Source of the DNA: Prochlorococcus sp. AG-347-B23
GTDB taxonomy: Bacteria > Cyanobacteriota > Cyanobacteriia > PCC-6307 > Cyanobiaceae
Assembly: GCA_003281715.1 (NCBI GenBank)
Contig: QCBE01000001.1
Coordinates: 33,711-97,710 of the forward strand
DNA: 64,000 bases
Direction: 5' to 3'
Shown: positions 30,221-39,821 of the stretch, one piece after another
Position numbering within the stretch: the first letter of the stretch is position 1
Layout of the letters: each line of letters starts with the position of its first letter
Program-made: the position numbers and the translations under genes
Notes under the pieces: generated by a model
What the model was told of the DNA's origin: nothing
Seen by the model: the letters and a program-made list of their open reading frames with translations, nothing else
Database searches by the model: none

Positions 30221-30511
30221 ATGGAACCCTACATTTTGCAAGATGGAGAATTGAATGAATTAGTTGTCAAAATACCTGGCTGGGAAATTAAATCTAAACA
30301 AATCGAAAGAGAATTTAACTTCGCAAATTTTATTGAAGCCTTTGCTTTTATGACTAAGGTTGCTTTAATTTGTGAAAAATATAATCATCATCCTAACTGG
30401 GAGAATGTTTATGCAAAAGTAATAATTAAATTAAATACACATGATCTGGGAGGTATTACGAATCTGGATCAAACATTAGCTACGGAAATCAACAAAATTT
30501 TCGATCAATAA
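30221..30511 (+). CDS. Pterin-4a-carbinolamine dehydratase-like protein
   Basis: A 96-residue protein with the family active-site pattern CEKYNHHPNWENVY and a late THDLGGITNLD segment. The family dehydrates 4a-hydroxytetrahydropterins for phenylalanine hydroxylase, or acts in molybdopterin and folate metabolism. No hydroxylase is visible here. It is placed 29 bases before a COG0523 metallochaperone gene, an association known in metal-stress gene clusters. Confidence 0.88.
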   Translation: MEPYILQDGELNELVVKIPGWEIKSKQIEREFNFANFIEAFAFMTKVALICEKYNHHPNWENVYAKVIIKLNTHDLGGITNLDQTLATEINKIFDQ

Positions 30512-30540
30512 AAATATAAACTATTTTTCAACTATTCAAA

Positions 30541-31671
30541 ATGTCTAAAAATTTATTGCCAGTTACAATAATTAGTGGATTTTTAGGTTCTGGCAAAACT
30601 ACACTTCTAAATCATATTTTAAAAAATCAAGTTGGTATTAAAACGGCTGTTTTAGTCAACGAATTTGGAGAGATAGGAATAGATAATGACTTAATAATAG
30701 AAGGCTCAGAAGATATGATCGAATTAAATAATGGATGTATATGTTGTTCTATCAATGGCGAGTTATTAAATACAGTATCCAAAGTTTTAGAAAGAGCTGA
30801 AAAATTAGACTATTTGATTGTAGAGACAACTGGCCTAGCAGATCCATTACCAGTAGCCATGACTTTTGCTGCTGGTGATCTTAGAGAAAAAGTAAGATTA
30901 GATTCGATAATCACTGTTATTGACGGAGAAAATTTTGATTTTGAAATTAATAATACAAGTGTCGCCTATTCTCAAATTTTGTACGGTGATATCCTTCTTA
31001 TAAATAAATCTGATTTAGTAAATGAAAAACAATTAAATAAAATAGAGGAGTTTATAAATAAAATAAAAAAAGAACCAAGGATTTTGAGATCAACTAATAG
31101 CGAAGTTGCATTACACACAATAATGAGCGTAGGTCTATTTGAGACAGATACTTTTCAATTCGAGAAGAATAAAAAAAATGTAGAGGAGAATGCAATTAAA
31201 CACGCTTCCAATTCTCACGATCACTCTTCTCATTCGCATGAACATTCTTCTCATTCGCATGAACATTCTTCTCATTCGCATGATCACTCTTCTCATTCGC
31301 ATGATCACTCTCCTCATTCGCATGATCACTCTTCTCATTCGCATGATCACTCTTCCCATTCTCACGATTTGAGCAATAATATCGAAGGGTTTACCTCAGT
31401 TTCTTATCAGACATTTGAACCATTTTCCTTAAGGAAGTTTCAATATTTCTTAGATAATCAAATCTCACAAAATGTATTTAGAGCAAAAGGAATATTATGG
31501 TTTCTGGAAAGTGAAAGAAAACACATTTTTCACCTATCTGGAAAGAGATTTTCTCTAGATGATGAGGAATGGACAAAGGAAAAATCTAACAAGATAGTAT
31601 TAATTGGGAAAAACTTAGATCATCAAACTATTAAAAATCAACTCGCATCATGTAGATTTAATTCAGATTAG
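30541..31671 (+). CDS. COG0523 (CobW-family) metal-chaperone GTPase with His-rich repeat
   Basis: A 376-residue G3E GTPase. Walker A is GFLGSGKTT (residues 13-21), the metal-binding CxCC motif is C66-I-C68-C69 in NNGCICCS, then ETTGLADP and the base-specifying NKSD. Residues 224-279 are eight tandem heptads of HSHDHSS type carrying more than 20 histidines, and the CobW_C domain follows. Such proteins deliver zinc or cobalt to client enzymes. The histidine stretch suggests metal storage or sensing. Which metal is uncertain: zinc and cobalt are both plausible, and the genome makes cobalamin. Confidence 0.92.
   Translation: MSKNLLPVTIISGFLGSGKTTLLNHILKNQVGIKTAVLVNEFGEIGIDNDLIIEGSEDMIELNNGCICCSINGELLNTVSKVLERAEKLDYLIVETTGLADPLPVAMTFAAGDLREKVRLDSIITVIDGENFDFEINNTSVAYSQILYGDILLINKSDLVNEKQLNKIEEFINKIKKEPRILRSTNSEVALHTIMSVGLFETDTFQFEKNKKNVEENAIKHASNSHDHSSHSHEHSSHSHEHSSHSHDHSSHSHDHSPHSHDHSSHSHDHSSHSHDLSNNIEGFTSVSYQTFEPFSLRKFQYFLDNQISQNVFRAKGILWFLESERKHIFHLSGKRFSLDDEEWTKEKSNKIVLIGKNLDHQTIKNQLASCRFNSD
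31210..31377 (+). repeat. 21-bp tandem repeat, 8 units, coding His-rich heptads
   Basis: Eight 21-base units lie in frame within the GTPase gene, encoding H-S-H-D/E-H-S-S with slight decay at both ends (first unit begins with Asn, last ends DLSN). The inner units are nearly identical at the DNA level, so copy number may change by slippage or recombination. Confidence 0.95.
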
Positions 31672-31697
31672 ATTACATATTAGGATTTAATTAATTT

Positions 31698-33257
31698 TTG
31701 AAAATACTTATTAAAGGATTTAAAAAAATAGTAAACGAATTAAAACTTCTTTATTTCACTTCGTTTATTGTTTCACTCTTAGTAATCATTCCAATTTCCA
31801 ATTTTCTTTTAGAGGGCATTGATTACATTATTAGTGGGAATTTTTCATTAGGGATTGCAGGAGGAGAAGAGGTAGTAGGTACTTTAAAAATTTTAGCCCT
31901 GACTAGTTTATTTGGAGGAGGCTTAGGAACCTTAAATGGATGGTTGCTATCAAATTGTGATTTTAAATTCAGAAAAATTCTCCGTATTTGTCAGATAGTT
32001 CCACTAGCTGCCCCAGCATATCTAATAACAGCTGTTTTGCAGGATTTAGGAAGTATCTTTGGATATCAAGTAACTGGTTTATGGTGGGGGGTTTTAATAC
32101 TTTCAATTTCTACTTATCCATATGTATTCATTCTTGCTAACGAAAGTTTTAATAAATTTGGAGTGAATCAAATCAATGCTAGTAGAGGATTAGGTGTTGG
32201 ACCATGGCAAAGCTTCTTTAAAATCGCTTTTCCAATGGCGTTACCAGCACTAATAACAGGAATAAGTTTAATGTGTATGGAAGTAATGAATGAGTTGGGG
32301 ACATTTGCATTATTGAATATTCCAAGTATTTCTACAGGAATAGCCGAAAATTGGATAATTGAGGGGAATCCAAAAAGTGCTGTTGGATTGTCGTTGGTAG
32401 CCTTGTTAATTATTTTCACTTTAATTATTTTTGAAAAATTTTCTAGAAGAAAATCAAAGAGGTGGAGTGAAAATCCTGCATCAAAAGATTCTCAAGGATG
32501 GGAATTAAAAAAAACTAGAGCTCTTTTGGCAATAACAGCATCATTATTTCCTCCAATTTTCTCTTTTGGAATTCCATGTTTTTGGGTTCTGCTAAATATC
32601 GATCAAATTCAAAAAGGTTTATCTATTGAATTACTTTCTCTTGCATTAAGAACTATTAGTCTAGGATTTTTTACAGCATTAATAACGATGCTATTCTCAT
32701 TGATGATTTCCTTATCAAGACGTCCAAATAAAAGCTTTTTGTTTGGAATAATAACAAACCTTGCGGGGATAGGTTACGCAATTCCCGGCACTGTATTAGC
32801 TTTATCTTTGATAAGCATTTCTTCTTCAAAATTCAATTTCATTGCTATTTGCTTACTAATTTGGGGTTATCTTGTCAGATTTCTAACTATTTCAAAAGGT
32901 TCTATAGATTCAAGTCTTGAAAGAATTTCTCCTAGCATTGATGAAGCTGCGCTTGGACTAGGAGAGAACTGGCTGGGAATCATTAAAAGGATTCATCTCC
33001 CTTTACTCAAAGGACCAATATTGGTTGGCTCACTTTTAGTTTTTGTAGACACCATAAAAGAATTACCAATAACATTTATTTTAAGACCATTCGATTTCGA
33101 TACATTATCTGTGAGAATATATCAATATGCTGGAGATGAAAGAATGGTAGAGGCAATTTTACCAGCGATTTTCATCATGACTTTAGGACTTATTGCATCA
33201 ATCACTCTGATACCAAGTTTAGATAAAAAAACTAAATGCTTCTTACCATTTTTCTAA
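31698..33257 (+). CDS. Iron(III)-type ABC transporter permease, fused two-domain
   Basis: A 519-residue, highly hydrophobic protein with about 12 membrane helices and two copies of the permease ATPase-docking (EAA) loop: around ASRGLGVGPWQSFFKIAFP and EAALGLGENWLGIIKRIHLP. This double layout is typical of FbpB/FutB ferric-iron permeases. Its ATPase and binding protein are not in the window. The start is TTG at 31698. It follows the metal-chaperone GTPase by 26 bases, hinting at joint metal homeostasis. Confidence 0.88.
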   Translation: MKILIKGFKKIVNELKLLYFTSFIVSLLVIIPISNFLLEGIDYIISGNFSLGIAGGEEVVGTLKILALTSLFGGGLGTLNGWLLSNCDFKFRKILRICQIVPLAAPAYLITAVLQDLGSIFGYQVTGLWWGVLILSISTYPYVFILANESFNKFGVNQINASRGLGVGPWQSFFKIAFPMALPALITGISLMCMEVMNELGTFALLNIPSISTGIAENWIIEGNPKSAVGLSLVALLIIFTLIIFEKFSRRKSKRWSENPASKDSQGWELKKTRALLAITASLFPPIFSFGIPCFWVLLNIDQIQKGLSIELLSLALRTISLGFFTALITMLFSLMISLSRRPNKSFLFGIITNLAGIGYAIPGTVLALSLISISSSKFNFIAICLLIWGYLVRFLTISKGSIDSSLERISPSIDEAALGLGENWLGIIKRIHLPLLKGPILVGSLLVFVDTIKELPITFILRPFDFDTLSVRIYQYAGDERMVEAILPAIFIMTLGLIASITLIPSLDKKTKCFLPFF

Positions 33258-33397
33258 ATTAATAACCAAAAGAAATAGGGTCAATATCAAAAAAGATTCA
33301 AAAGTAAAACAAGCTTGATAGGAAGAAAATACTCTTTAAACCAGGGAAATTAATTTTTTAAGAAATCACAAATATGATTGACTTCTTTTACTTAATC

Positions 33398-34624
33398 TCA
33401 TTTCCAGTTTTCAAATGCTTTAAATTTTTTACTTGATTTATCTATGATTTTTCTTATTTCTTCAGTTGATTTTTTAAATTCTAGTTTTAATCTCAAAACT
33501 TCGTCATTTTCAGGTTTCATAGTAATTGATCCATCTGGTTTCAAAGTTTGTTTAACTTTTATATTTCCAAAAGTGGTTGAACATTCGCCTCTCCTTCTAA
33601 GTAATATCCACCTTGATTGAGTCCTTTCTCGAACTCCAATAGTACTGGAATAATCAAACCATAATCTTCTAAAGAGTTCTTTTTTCTCTATGGGAAGGAT
33701 AACTTGAATAGAAAATCCAATTCTATTTTTTTTCATATTGATAGCTTGATAAGAAACGTCGTAAGCTCCCTCAATTCTTAGTTTCTCTACAAAATTAGAA
33801 ATATCTTCAGGTGTTTGGTCGTCAATCCATGCTTCTTGAACAGATATCTCTTCACACTTTGGATTAATTTGTTCATTAGTATAAGAATCCTCAAATGAAG
33901 AAATTTTATACACTCTAACCAAATTTGGGATTGAAAATTTTAGGTTACCAATGCCTACTCCATAAGAATTAATAGAATATTTTGATGGGGGTTGCAGATA
34001 GTCAACTAAATTAGAAAGTAAAGCAATGCCAGTTGGTGTAGATAGTTCACCATGTATTGAGTCTAAGCTTGATGAAACCTTAATATTTTTTTGTCTTATT
34101 AGCTCTATTACAGCGGGAGGGGGAACAGATAATTTTCCATGTTCTGTTTGAACAAACCCTTTACCTAACATCGGTTCATTACAATAGACTTTTTTAGGAT
34201 TTAAGTAATTCAAAGCAGCACAGGCTCCTATGACATCTACTAATGAATCGATAGCCCCAATTTCATGAAAATGTACATCATCGGATTTAATACCATGAAC
34301 TTTTCCCTCAGCAGTAGCTAAGGATTCAAATACTTCATATATTATTTGCTTTAATTTATCTTCTAAAAGCCCATTTAAAATAAGTTCTTTTATGCTTCTC
34401 CAATTTCTTTTAATTGGACTGCACTCAATATTCGTAACCTTAGCCTTGATACCCCTGATTGAGTAGCTTTTAGATTCTTGAAATTCTAGATCATATAGAT
34501 CTTTTAATCCAAGATTAATAAGAGGTTGTTCAATTACTTTTTTAGGAACACCTAAGTCATAAAAAGCTCCTAATAACATATCTCCAGAGATGCCTGGAGA
34601 ACATTCAATTAAAAGATCTTCCAT
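33398..34624 (-). CDS. larC: LarC-like nickel-pincer cofactor synthesis protein (DUF111)
   Basis: A 408-residue protein with the family opening ECSPGISGDMLLGAFYDLG and the FHEIGAIDSLVDVIGACAAL block. LarC inserts nickel into the pyridinium pincer cofactor of lactate racemase-type enzymes. larA, larB and larE are not in the window, so the true role here may differ. Family assignment is firm and function is inferred. Confidence 0.85.
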   Translation of the reverse strand: MEDLLIECSPGISGDMLLGAFYDLGVPKKVIEQPLINLGLKDLYDLEFQESKSYSIRGIKAKVTNIECSPIKRNWRSIKELILNGLLEDKLKQIIYEVFESLATAEGKVHGIKSDDVHFHEIGAIDSLVDVIGACAALNYLNPKKVYCNEPMLGKGFVQTEHGKLSVPPPAVIELIRQKNIKVSSSLDSIHGELSTPTGIALLSNLVDYLQPPSKYSINSYGVGIGNLKFSIPNLVRVYKISSFEDSYTNEQINPKCEEISVQEAWIDDQTPEDISNFVEKLRIEGAYDVSYQAINMKKNRIGFSIQVILPIEKKELFRRLWFDYSSTIGVRERTQSRWILLRRRGECSTTFGNIKVKQTLKPDGSITMKPENDEVLRLKLEFKKSTEEIRKIIDKSSKKFKAFENWK

Positions 34625-34663
34625 AAAACTTAGATTTTTGATTTGTCAAAGTTACTTTTAAGA

Positions 34664-35275
34664 TTAATTTTTCATTTTATTTTTTATAGAAAAATTTTTT
34701 TCTATAATTTCATAATCAATTAATTTCAGTGAATTTCCATCTCTCATAACATCTAAACTTACAAAACTATTGAGAATTTCAATAGAAAGCTCTCCTTTAA
34801 TTACTAATTTAAAATTTTTATTTTTTAAATTTTTTGGATTTGAAGCCAAGCAGATTTTGATAACAAATTCCTTTTTTTGAGTGTTTACAAAAACTAATTC
34901 TCCTCTAACAGAAAAATAATTATCTTTTAAATCTAATTCATCTAATAATTTCGAAAAATTTGTTTTTGAAGAATCATTCGAAAAATCATTAAGCTGATAT
35001 GGATCCCAGATACCCGAAACCTGTAAATGCAAGTTTTGAGTATTTTTATTTTTTGGATAAACAATCCAAAAATAGTTTTCCTCTAAATCAATATGCTTTT
35101 TTAGGAGAGATAATGCTTTACCAAGGATAACTGTTTCGATTTTCTCACCTTTATTATCAGTTAAAAAGCCTCTATTTAATTGCTCACTATTATGAGGGAT
35201 GAATTTTGCTTTAATAATACCAATTGCCCTGTACTGCAAATGATTACTTACTTTTGGAATAGGATTCTTTAACAT
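34664..35275 (-). CDS. Conserved cyanobacterial hypothetical protein
   Basis: A 203-residue soluble protein whose opening (LQYRAIGIIKAKFIPHNSEQ) and VILGKALSLLKKHIDLEE stretch resemble a hypothetical family widespread in cyanobacteria. It has no signal peptide or enzyme motif. It sits between larC and a small exported protein on the same strand, with short gaps. Confidence 0.6.
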   Translation of the reverse strand: MLKNPIPKVSNHLQYRAIGIIKAKFIPHNSEQLNRGFLTDNKGEKIETVILGKALSLLKKHIDLEENYFWIVYPKNKNTQNLHLQVSGIWDPYQLNDFSNDSSKTNFSKLLDELDLKDNYFSVRGELVFVNTQKKEFVIKICLASNPKNLKNKNFKLVIKGELSIEILNSFVSLDVMRDGNSLKLIDYEIIEKNFSIKNKMKN

Positions 35276-35312
35276 ATTAAAAAAATTAAAATAACAATTT
35301 ATTTTATATTTC

Positions 35313-35609
35313 TTATTTTTCCTCTGAACTATTATAAGACTTTAAAGCATCATCTAAAGCATCAGAAGGATTAGTCGCATCATTTAAACTGTTATATCTC
35401 CTTATCATTCCCATAATTTCAAATGGGTTAGTAGGAAAGGCTGAACTATCCACATTTGTTTTAGTTGTGTTATCGATTTCTAATTCTTCAAAATATTCAG
35501 CATTTATGAAATCAGATTTTAAGAAAATTAATGAAATAAAGAAAATAACAATAGTTATTGATTTTGAAAGTTTATTACAAAAATAAATTTTCATTTTATT
35601 AAAATTCAA
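35313..35609 (-). CDS. Small exported hypothetical protein
   Basis: A 98-residue protein with an N-terminal signal or anchor helix (about residues 17-31, ITIVIFFISLIFL), then a polar acidic region containing MIRRYNSLNDATNPSDALDD. It is probably a periplasmic or thylakoid-lumen small protein. A shorter start at the second ATG (MKIYF) is equally good. It is divergent from xth. Confidence 0.6.
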   Translation of the reverse strand: MNFNKMKIYFCNKLSKSITIVIFFISLIFLKSDFINAEYFEELEIDNTTKTNVDSSAFPTNPFEIMGMIRRYNSLNDATNPSDALDDALKSYNSSEEK

Positions 35610-35664
35610 AATTCTTTAATGCTAAAATATCTGTTAACTTAATCTTACATAATTTAGTGATAAT

Positions 35665-36510
35665 TTGTTAATAGCAACTTGGAATGTTAACTCTATAAGA
35701 ACCAGACTTTTGCAAGTAATAGATTGGATTAATCATGTTAATCCAGATATTCTTTGTTTACAGGAAACAAAAGTGATGGATGACAGTTTTCCATTTGAAC
35801 CTTTCAAAAAATTGGGCTACTCAGTAGAGGTTTTTGGACAAAAATCTTATAATGGTGTCGCTATTATTTCTAAAGTTAAAGCAAATAATATTAAAAAGGG
35901 ATTTTACCACTTTAATGAATTTGATCAAAATAATGAAATCTCACTTGATCAAAAAAGATTAATATCTGCAGACATTAACGGTATAAAAATCATAAATGTT
36001 TATGTGCCTAATGGTTCTTCACTAGAATCAGATAAGTTCGAATACAAAATTAATTGGTTGAATTGTTTAGCTTCTTTTTTGGATGAACAAGAAAAAAAAG
36101 GAGAATTAATCTGTCTTATGGGTGATTTTAATATTGCTCCATCTGATTTAGATATTCATGATCCTAAGAAATATGAAGGAGGAATAATGGCATCAGATAT
36201 AGAGAGAAATGCACTAAATAATGTTCTGAAAGAAAGATTAATTGATTCTTTCAGGATTTTTGAAAAAAATACTGGTCATTGGAGTTGGTGGGATTACCGT
36301 AATAACGCATATGAATTAAATAAAGGTTGGAGAATAGACCATATCTACATTAGTAAAGAACTATCCTCAAAACTTAAAAGTTGTGTGATAGACAGCACAC
36401 CTAGGGGGGATTTACGCCCAAGTGATCATGCTCCAGTAATGATTGACATTAACTTAAGTGACATAAATGTAGATTTTTTTGATGATGAAGATGATTTTTT
36501 CGAAATATAA
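35665..36510 (+). CDS. xth: Exodeoxyribonuclease III
   Basis: A 281-residue AP endonuclease/exonuclease family member. It has IATWNVNSIRTR, LCLQETKV, MGDFNIAP and the ending RPSDHAPVMIDI, which carry the catalytic residues. It repairs abasic sites and processes 3' ends. The start is TTG at 35665 and is fixed by the family N-terminus. The C-terminal tail is acidic (FFDDEDDFFEI). Confidence 0.95.
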   Translation: MLIATWNVNSIRTRLLQVIDWINHVNPDILCLQETKVMDDSFPFEPFKKLGYSVEVFGQKSYNGVAIISKVKANNIKKGFYHFNEFDQNNEISLDQKRLISADINGIKIINVYVPNGSSLESDKFEYKINWLNCLASFLDEQEKKGELICLMGDFNIAPSDLDIHDPKKYEGGIMASDIERNALNNVLKERLIDSFRIFEKNTGHWSWWDYRNNAYELNKGWRIDHIYISKELSSKLKSCVIDSTPRGDLRPSDHAPVMIDINLSDINVDFFDDEDDFFEI

Positions 36511-36542
36511 ATTTAATATATAAGATAGGATTAATGACTAAA

Positions 36543-36563
36543 AACCCTTATTAATAGAGGGTT
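36543..36563. terminator. Hairpin downstream of xth
   Basis: AACCCT (36543-36548) and AGGGTT (36558-36563) pair with a 9-base loop, 33 bases past the xth stop. No T-run follows, so it is only a possible terminator. The following gap to hemL (to 36737) contains no convincing gene. Confidence 0.4.
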
Positions 36564-36737
36564 ATTCAATAATGTTATTAATTTGTATTATGATTTTCTT
36601 AAAATTAATAATTTACAAACCAAACTATCGCAATAAAAATATCATAATGTAGAATTTCAAATTGATTGACAAAATTTTTACTTATTTCTAATTTAGAACA
36701 TGACAAAATTTTCCTCAAAGCTTTATTTATTTAAACT

Positions 36738-38039
36738 GTGACTGAAATATTAAATTACTCCCAATCAGAAGAAGTTTTCTCCGCTGCTCAAGAACTAATG
36801 CCCGGAGGAGTTAGTTCCCCAGTGAGAGCTTTTAAGTCTGTTGGTGGAAAACCAATTGTTTTTGACAGAGTTAAAGGACCATATGCTTGGGATATCGATG
36901 GGAATAGATATATTGATTACATAGGAAGTTGGGGACCTGCAATATGTGGACATGCTCATCCTGAAGTCATAACGGCATTACAAGAAGCAATTGAAAAAGG
37001 CACAAGCTTTGGAGCTCCATGTGTTTTAGAAAACAAACTTGCAGAAATGGTCATAAATGCTGTTCCATCAGTAGAAATGGTTAGATTTGTAAATAGTGGG
37101 ACCGAAGCATGCATGGCTGTTTTAAGGCTTATGAGAGCGTTCACTGGTAGAGATAAAGTTATTAAATTTGATGGTTGCTACCACGGACATGCTGACATGT
37201 TTTTGGTAAAAGCTGGATCAGGTGTAGCTACCTTAGGCTTACCAGATTCTCCAGGTGTTCCACGAACAACTACTGCGAACACACTCACTGCGCCATATAA
37301 CGATCTTGAAGCGGTAAAAAAATTATTTTCTGAAAACCCTGACGCTATATCTGGAGTAATCCTTGAGCCTATTGTTGGTAACGCTGGCTTTATTACTCCT
37401 GAGCCTGGATTTTTAGAAGGCTTAAGAGAATTAACTACTGAGAATGGATCCTTATTAGTATTTGATGAGGTTATGACTGGGTTCAGAATTAGTTATGGAG
37501 GCGCTCAAGAAAAGTTTGGAGTTACTCCTGATTTAACTACCCTCGGGAAAGTAATTGGCGGAGGCCTACCTGTTGGAGCTTATGGAGGTAGGAAAGAAAT
37601 AATGTCAATGGTAGCTCCTGCAGGACCTGTCTATCAGGCAGGTACTTTAAGCGGAAATCCACTTGCAATGACTGCAGGAATAAAAACTCTTGAGCTACTT
37701 AAACAAGAAGGGGTCTATGAAAAATTAGGAACCATAACTTCTAGATTAATTGAAGGTATAATCCAATCTGCAGAAAACAATGGTATACCAATTAACGGCG
37801 GAAGCGTGAGTGCTATGTTTGGATTTTTCTTATGTGATGGACCAGTTAGGAACTTTAGTGAAGCAAAAACAAATAACGCTGAACTATTTGGGAGATTGCA
37901 CAGAGAGATGCTTAAACGAGGAATTTATTTAGCCCCAAGTCCTTTTGAGGCTGGTTTCACATCACTTGCTCATAATGAGGAAGAAATTGATAAAACTATA
38001 GAAGCATTTGAACAATCATTTAGTGTTATCAAAAACTAA
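36738..38039 (+). CDS. hemL: Glutamate-1-semialdehyde 2,1-aminomutase
   Basis: A 433-residue PLP enzyme. The PLP lysine is K271 in [18 protein letters not shown], and FDEVMTGFR and AGTLSGNP are conserved. It makes 5-aminolevulinate, the first tetrapyrrole precursor. The start is GTG at 36738, giving the expected short lead before [19 protein letters not shown]. Its length is normal. Confidence 0.97.
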   Translation: MTEILNYSQSEEVFSAAQELMPGGVSSPVRAFKSVGGKPIVFDRVKGPYAWDIDGNRYIDYIGSWGPAICGHAHPEVITALQEAIEKGTSFGAPCVLENKLAEMVINAVPSVEMVRFVNSGTEACMAVLRLMRAFTGRDKVIKFDGCYHGHADMFLVKAGSGVATLGLPDSPGVPRTTTANTLTAPYNDLEAVKKLFSENPDAISGVILEPIVGNAGFITPEPGFLEGLRELTTENGSLLVFDEVMTGFRISYGGAQEKFGVTPDLTTLGKVIGGGLPVGAYGGRKEIMSMVAPAGPVYQAGTLSGNPLAMTAGIKTLELLKQEGVYEKLGTITSRLIEGIIQSAENNGIPINGGSVSAMFGFFLCDGPVRNFSEAKTNNAELFGRLHREMLKRGIYLAPSPFEAGFTSLAHNEEEIDKTIEAFEQSFSVIKN

Positions 38040-38109
38040 TATTTTTATTTTCTATTAAAAAATAGAAGTCAGAATACAAAACGATAAGAGGAAAGATATA
38101 TTTAATTAA

Positions 38110-38913
38110 TTATCTTTTACCACCAACAATGACTGGAGGAGAACCTCCTTCTGAACCTGGTAGTCCTGGAACGACTTGTGTACTGCCATCCCATTTATCA
38201 AGGAATAATTTGAAAAGTACCTGATCATCAAGACTTCTGTTTAATGTTTCATATCTAAGTGCTTCTTGTTCTGCAATTTCCACCTCTGTTTTTGCTCTTA
38301 ATAATTGTTGACCGGCTATTTGCTTTTGTTCTATAGCTGCCCTATATTCTTCAGCAATTTCTAATCCAGTCAGATCTAAACTTTTAACGTCTACATAATC
38401 AAAAGAATTAAGTTCTTTTGCAACAGTATCACCAACTTTTTCAGAAATAACTGCAAATTCAGTAGCGATAGTCTCTAGTTCATATTGAGAGAAGACTGAT
38501 TTAAGAGCCTTAAGTAAAGATGGTTGCACAATTTTTTGATACACATCACTATTTCTACTCGCGATTGTGGCGAAAATTCTACCTGCTTCATTAGGTTTTA
38601 CCGAATACTTGACAGTGGCTGTAGCCCTAATAACTTGGAGGTCCTTAGTTAAAGTTTCAAATTTTTCAGGTTGAACTTGAGTTTTAATATCAAATGGATA
38701 CACAGACTGAATAAAGGGGAGTTTAAAATTTAGACCAGCTCTCCTAGAAGGACCACTTACTTTGCCTAAAGTTGTTACCACCGCAACCTGTCCAGAAGGT
38801 ACAACAAAAAGTGACTGGGTTAGTAAAAGAAAACCTGTGAAAGACAATACAATAAGTAGTGTTGCGGTCCCACCAGGACCTGTTGGAGTTACATTTTTAA
38901 AGGATGTTGACAT
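38110..38913 (-). CDS. SPFH/prohibitin-type membrane protein
   Basis: A 267-residue protein with an N-terminal hydrophobic anchor (about residues 18-37), then a Band-7 domain (VVTTLGKVSGPSRRAGLNFK), a coiled-coil zone with EIAEEYRAAIEQKQIAGQQL and a glycine-rich tail. Prohibitin relatives scaffold membrane proteases such as FtsH in thylakoids. It is convergent with hemL. Cyanobacteria encode several prohibitin paralogues, so the exact member is not assigned. Confidence 0.9.
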   Translation of the reverse strand: MSTSFKNVTPTGPGGTATLLIVLSFTGFLLLTQSLFVVPSGQVAVVTTLGKVSGPSRRAGLNFKLPFIQSVYPFDIKTQVQPEKFETLTKDLQVIRATATVKYSVKPNEAGRIFATIASRNSDVYQKIVQPSLLKALKSVFSQYELETIATEFAVISEKVGDTVAKELNSFDYVDVKSLDLTGLEIAEEYRAAIEQKQIAGQQLLRAKTEVEIAEQEALRYETLNRSLDDQVLFKLFLDKWDGSTQVVPGLPGSEGGSPPVIVGGKR

Positions 38914-39024
38914 TGAAGAATTTCTTTATTTAATCATATTTAATCAAATTACTTAGTGCATTAATAAGGCATTTAATTAAAATATTTTTTTAATAATTAC
39001 AAAAAATATTTAAAAATAATTTTA

Positions 39025-39231
39025 TTAAATATTTGTTTTAAATTCTTGCAAAAGTTGCAGATAAAGGTTCTCATCAATCTCCCTAATATCATATTCCGAG
39101 GGTAAAACACCGTGCTTATGCTCATGTACTGCCATCCAACAAAATTTCTCTACTTCTCCAGTTGAAAAACGAGGGTATTCTCTTACTTTTTTCAATAACG
39201 ACTTTATAAGAGATTCTGAATAATCTTCCAT
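39025..39231 (-). CDS. Small hypothetical protein, 68 residues
   Basis: A 68-residue soluble, acidic protein (SLLKKVREYPRFSTGEVEKF and EHKHGVLPSEYDI). No motif recognised. It lies 27 bases downstream of the YajQ-like gene, on the same strand, with a plausible ATG start, so it may be the last gene of that unit. Confidence 0.55.
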   Translation of the reverse strand: MEDYSESLIKSLLKKVREYPRFSTGEVEKFCWMAVHEHKHGVLPSEYDIREIDENLYLQLLQEFKTNI

Positions 39232-39258
39232 ATTTTTAAAATAATCCTATTCAAGATC

Positions 39259-39756
39259 CTATCTAAAGTTGTTAGCCTTTAGGGGAATGTTCAAAGACTC
39301 TTCCAAGCTACTTATTAGTTTAATTGCCAATTGGAGATCATTTTTGCTTTTACTTGAAACTCTGAGAGTTTCCCCATTTATGCTGACATTAATTTTTTTT
39401 ATTTGATCTTTAATATTTTTACTGATTTTTTTTGCTATTTCTTGTTTAATTCCTTGTTTTAAAAGAATTGTCTGTTTCACCCTATTACCACTGACTATTT
39501 CAAGATCACCATAGTCGAAAATTTTTAAAGATAAGTTTCTTTTTATTGCCTTTTGTCTAATTACATCGTTAATAGCATCTAAGGTTAGTTCGCTATTTGT
39601 GGTTATAAAAATATTTTCTTTATCTAGATCAATTGTAGTATCTGTTCCTTTGAGATCATAACGCTGAGAAATCTCCCTTTTTACTTGATCCAAAGTGTTG
39701 ACTAATTCCTGTCTCTCAAAATCAGAAACTACATCAAATGAAAAACTTTCTGCCAT
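39259..39756 (-). CDS. YajQ-family nucleotide-binding protein
   Basis: A 165-residue protein matching YajQ/UPF0234: opening SFDVVSDFERQELVNTLDQ, then EISQRYDLKG, a GIKQEIAKKISKNIKD stretch and a C-terminal LIS-type end. It forms two RNP-like domains, and some relatives bind cyclic di-GMP. The role in picocyanobacteria is unknown. Confidence 0.93.
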   Translation of the reverse strand: MAESFSFDVVSDFERQELVNTLDQVKREISQRYDLKGTDTTIDLDKENIFITTNSELTLDAINDVIRQKAIKRNLSLKIFDYGDLEIVSGNRVKQTILLKQGIKQEIAKKISKNIKDQIKKINVSINGETLRVSSKSKNDLQLAIKLISSLEESLNIPLKANNFR

Positions 39757-39821
39757 TTTAAATATTTTTAAAGCTAAACATTATTAGCATAATTTATCCT
39801 TAAAAAGGGGAAATAGATTTT

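Noticed and set aside
31135..31372. Antisense or frame-shifted reading frames with Met/Arg or Leu/Ile repeats over the GTPase gene
   Set aside because: They are shadows of the 21-bp repeat read in other frames.
36572..36652. Small 26-residue hydrophobic reading frame between xth and hemL (MLLICIMIFLK...)
   Set aside because: Too short, no ribosome site and no known small photosynthesis subunit matches. AT-rich DNA easily gives such hydrophobic frames.
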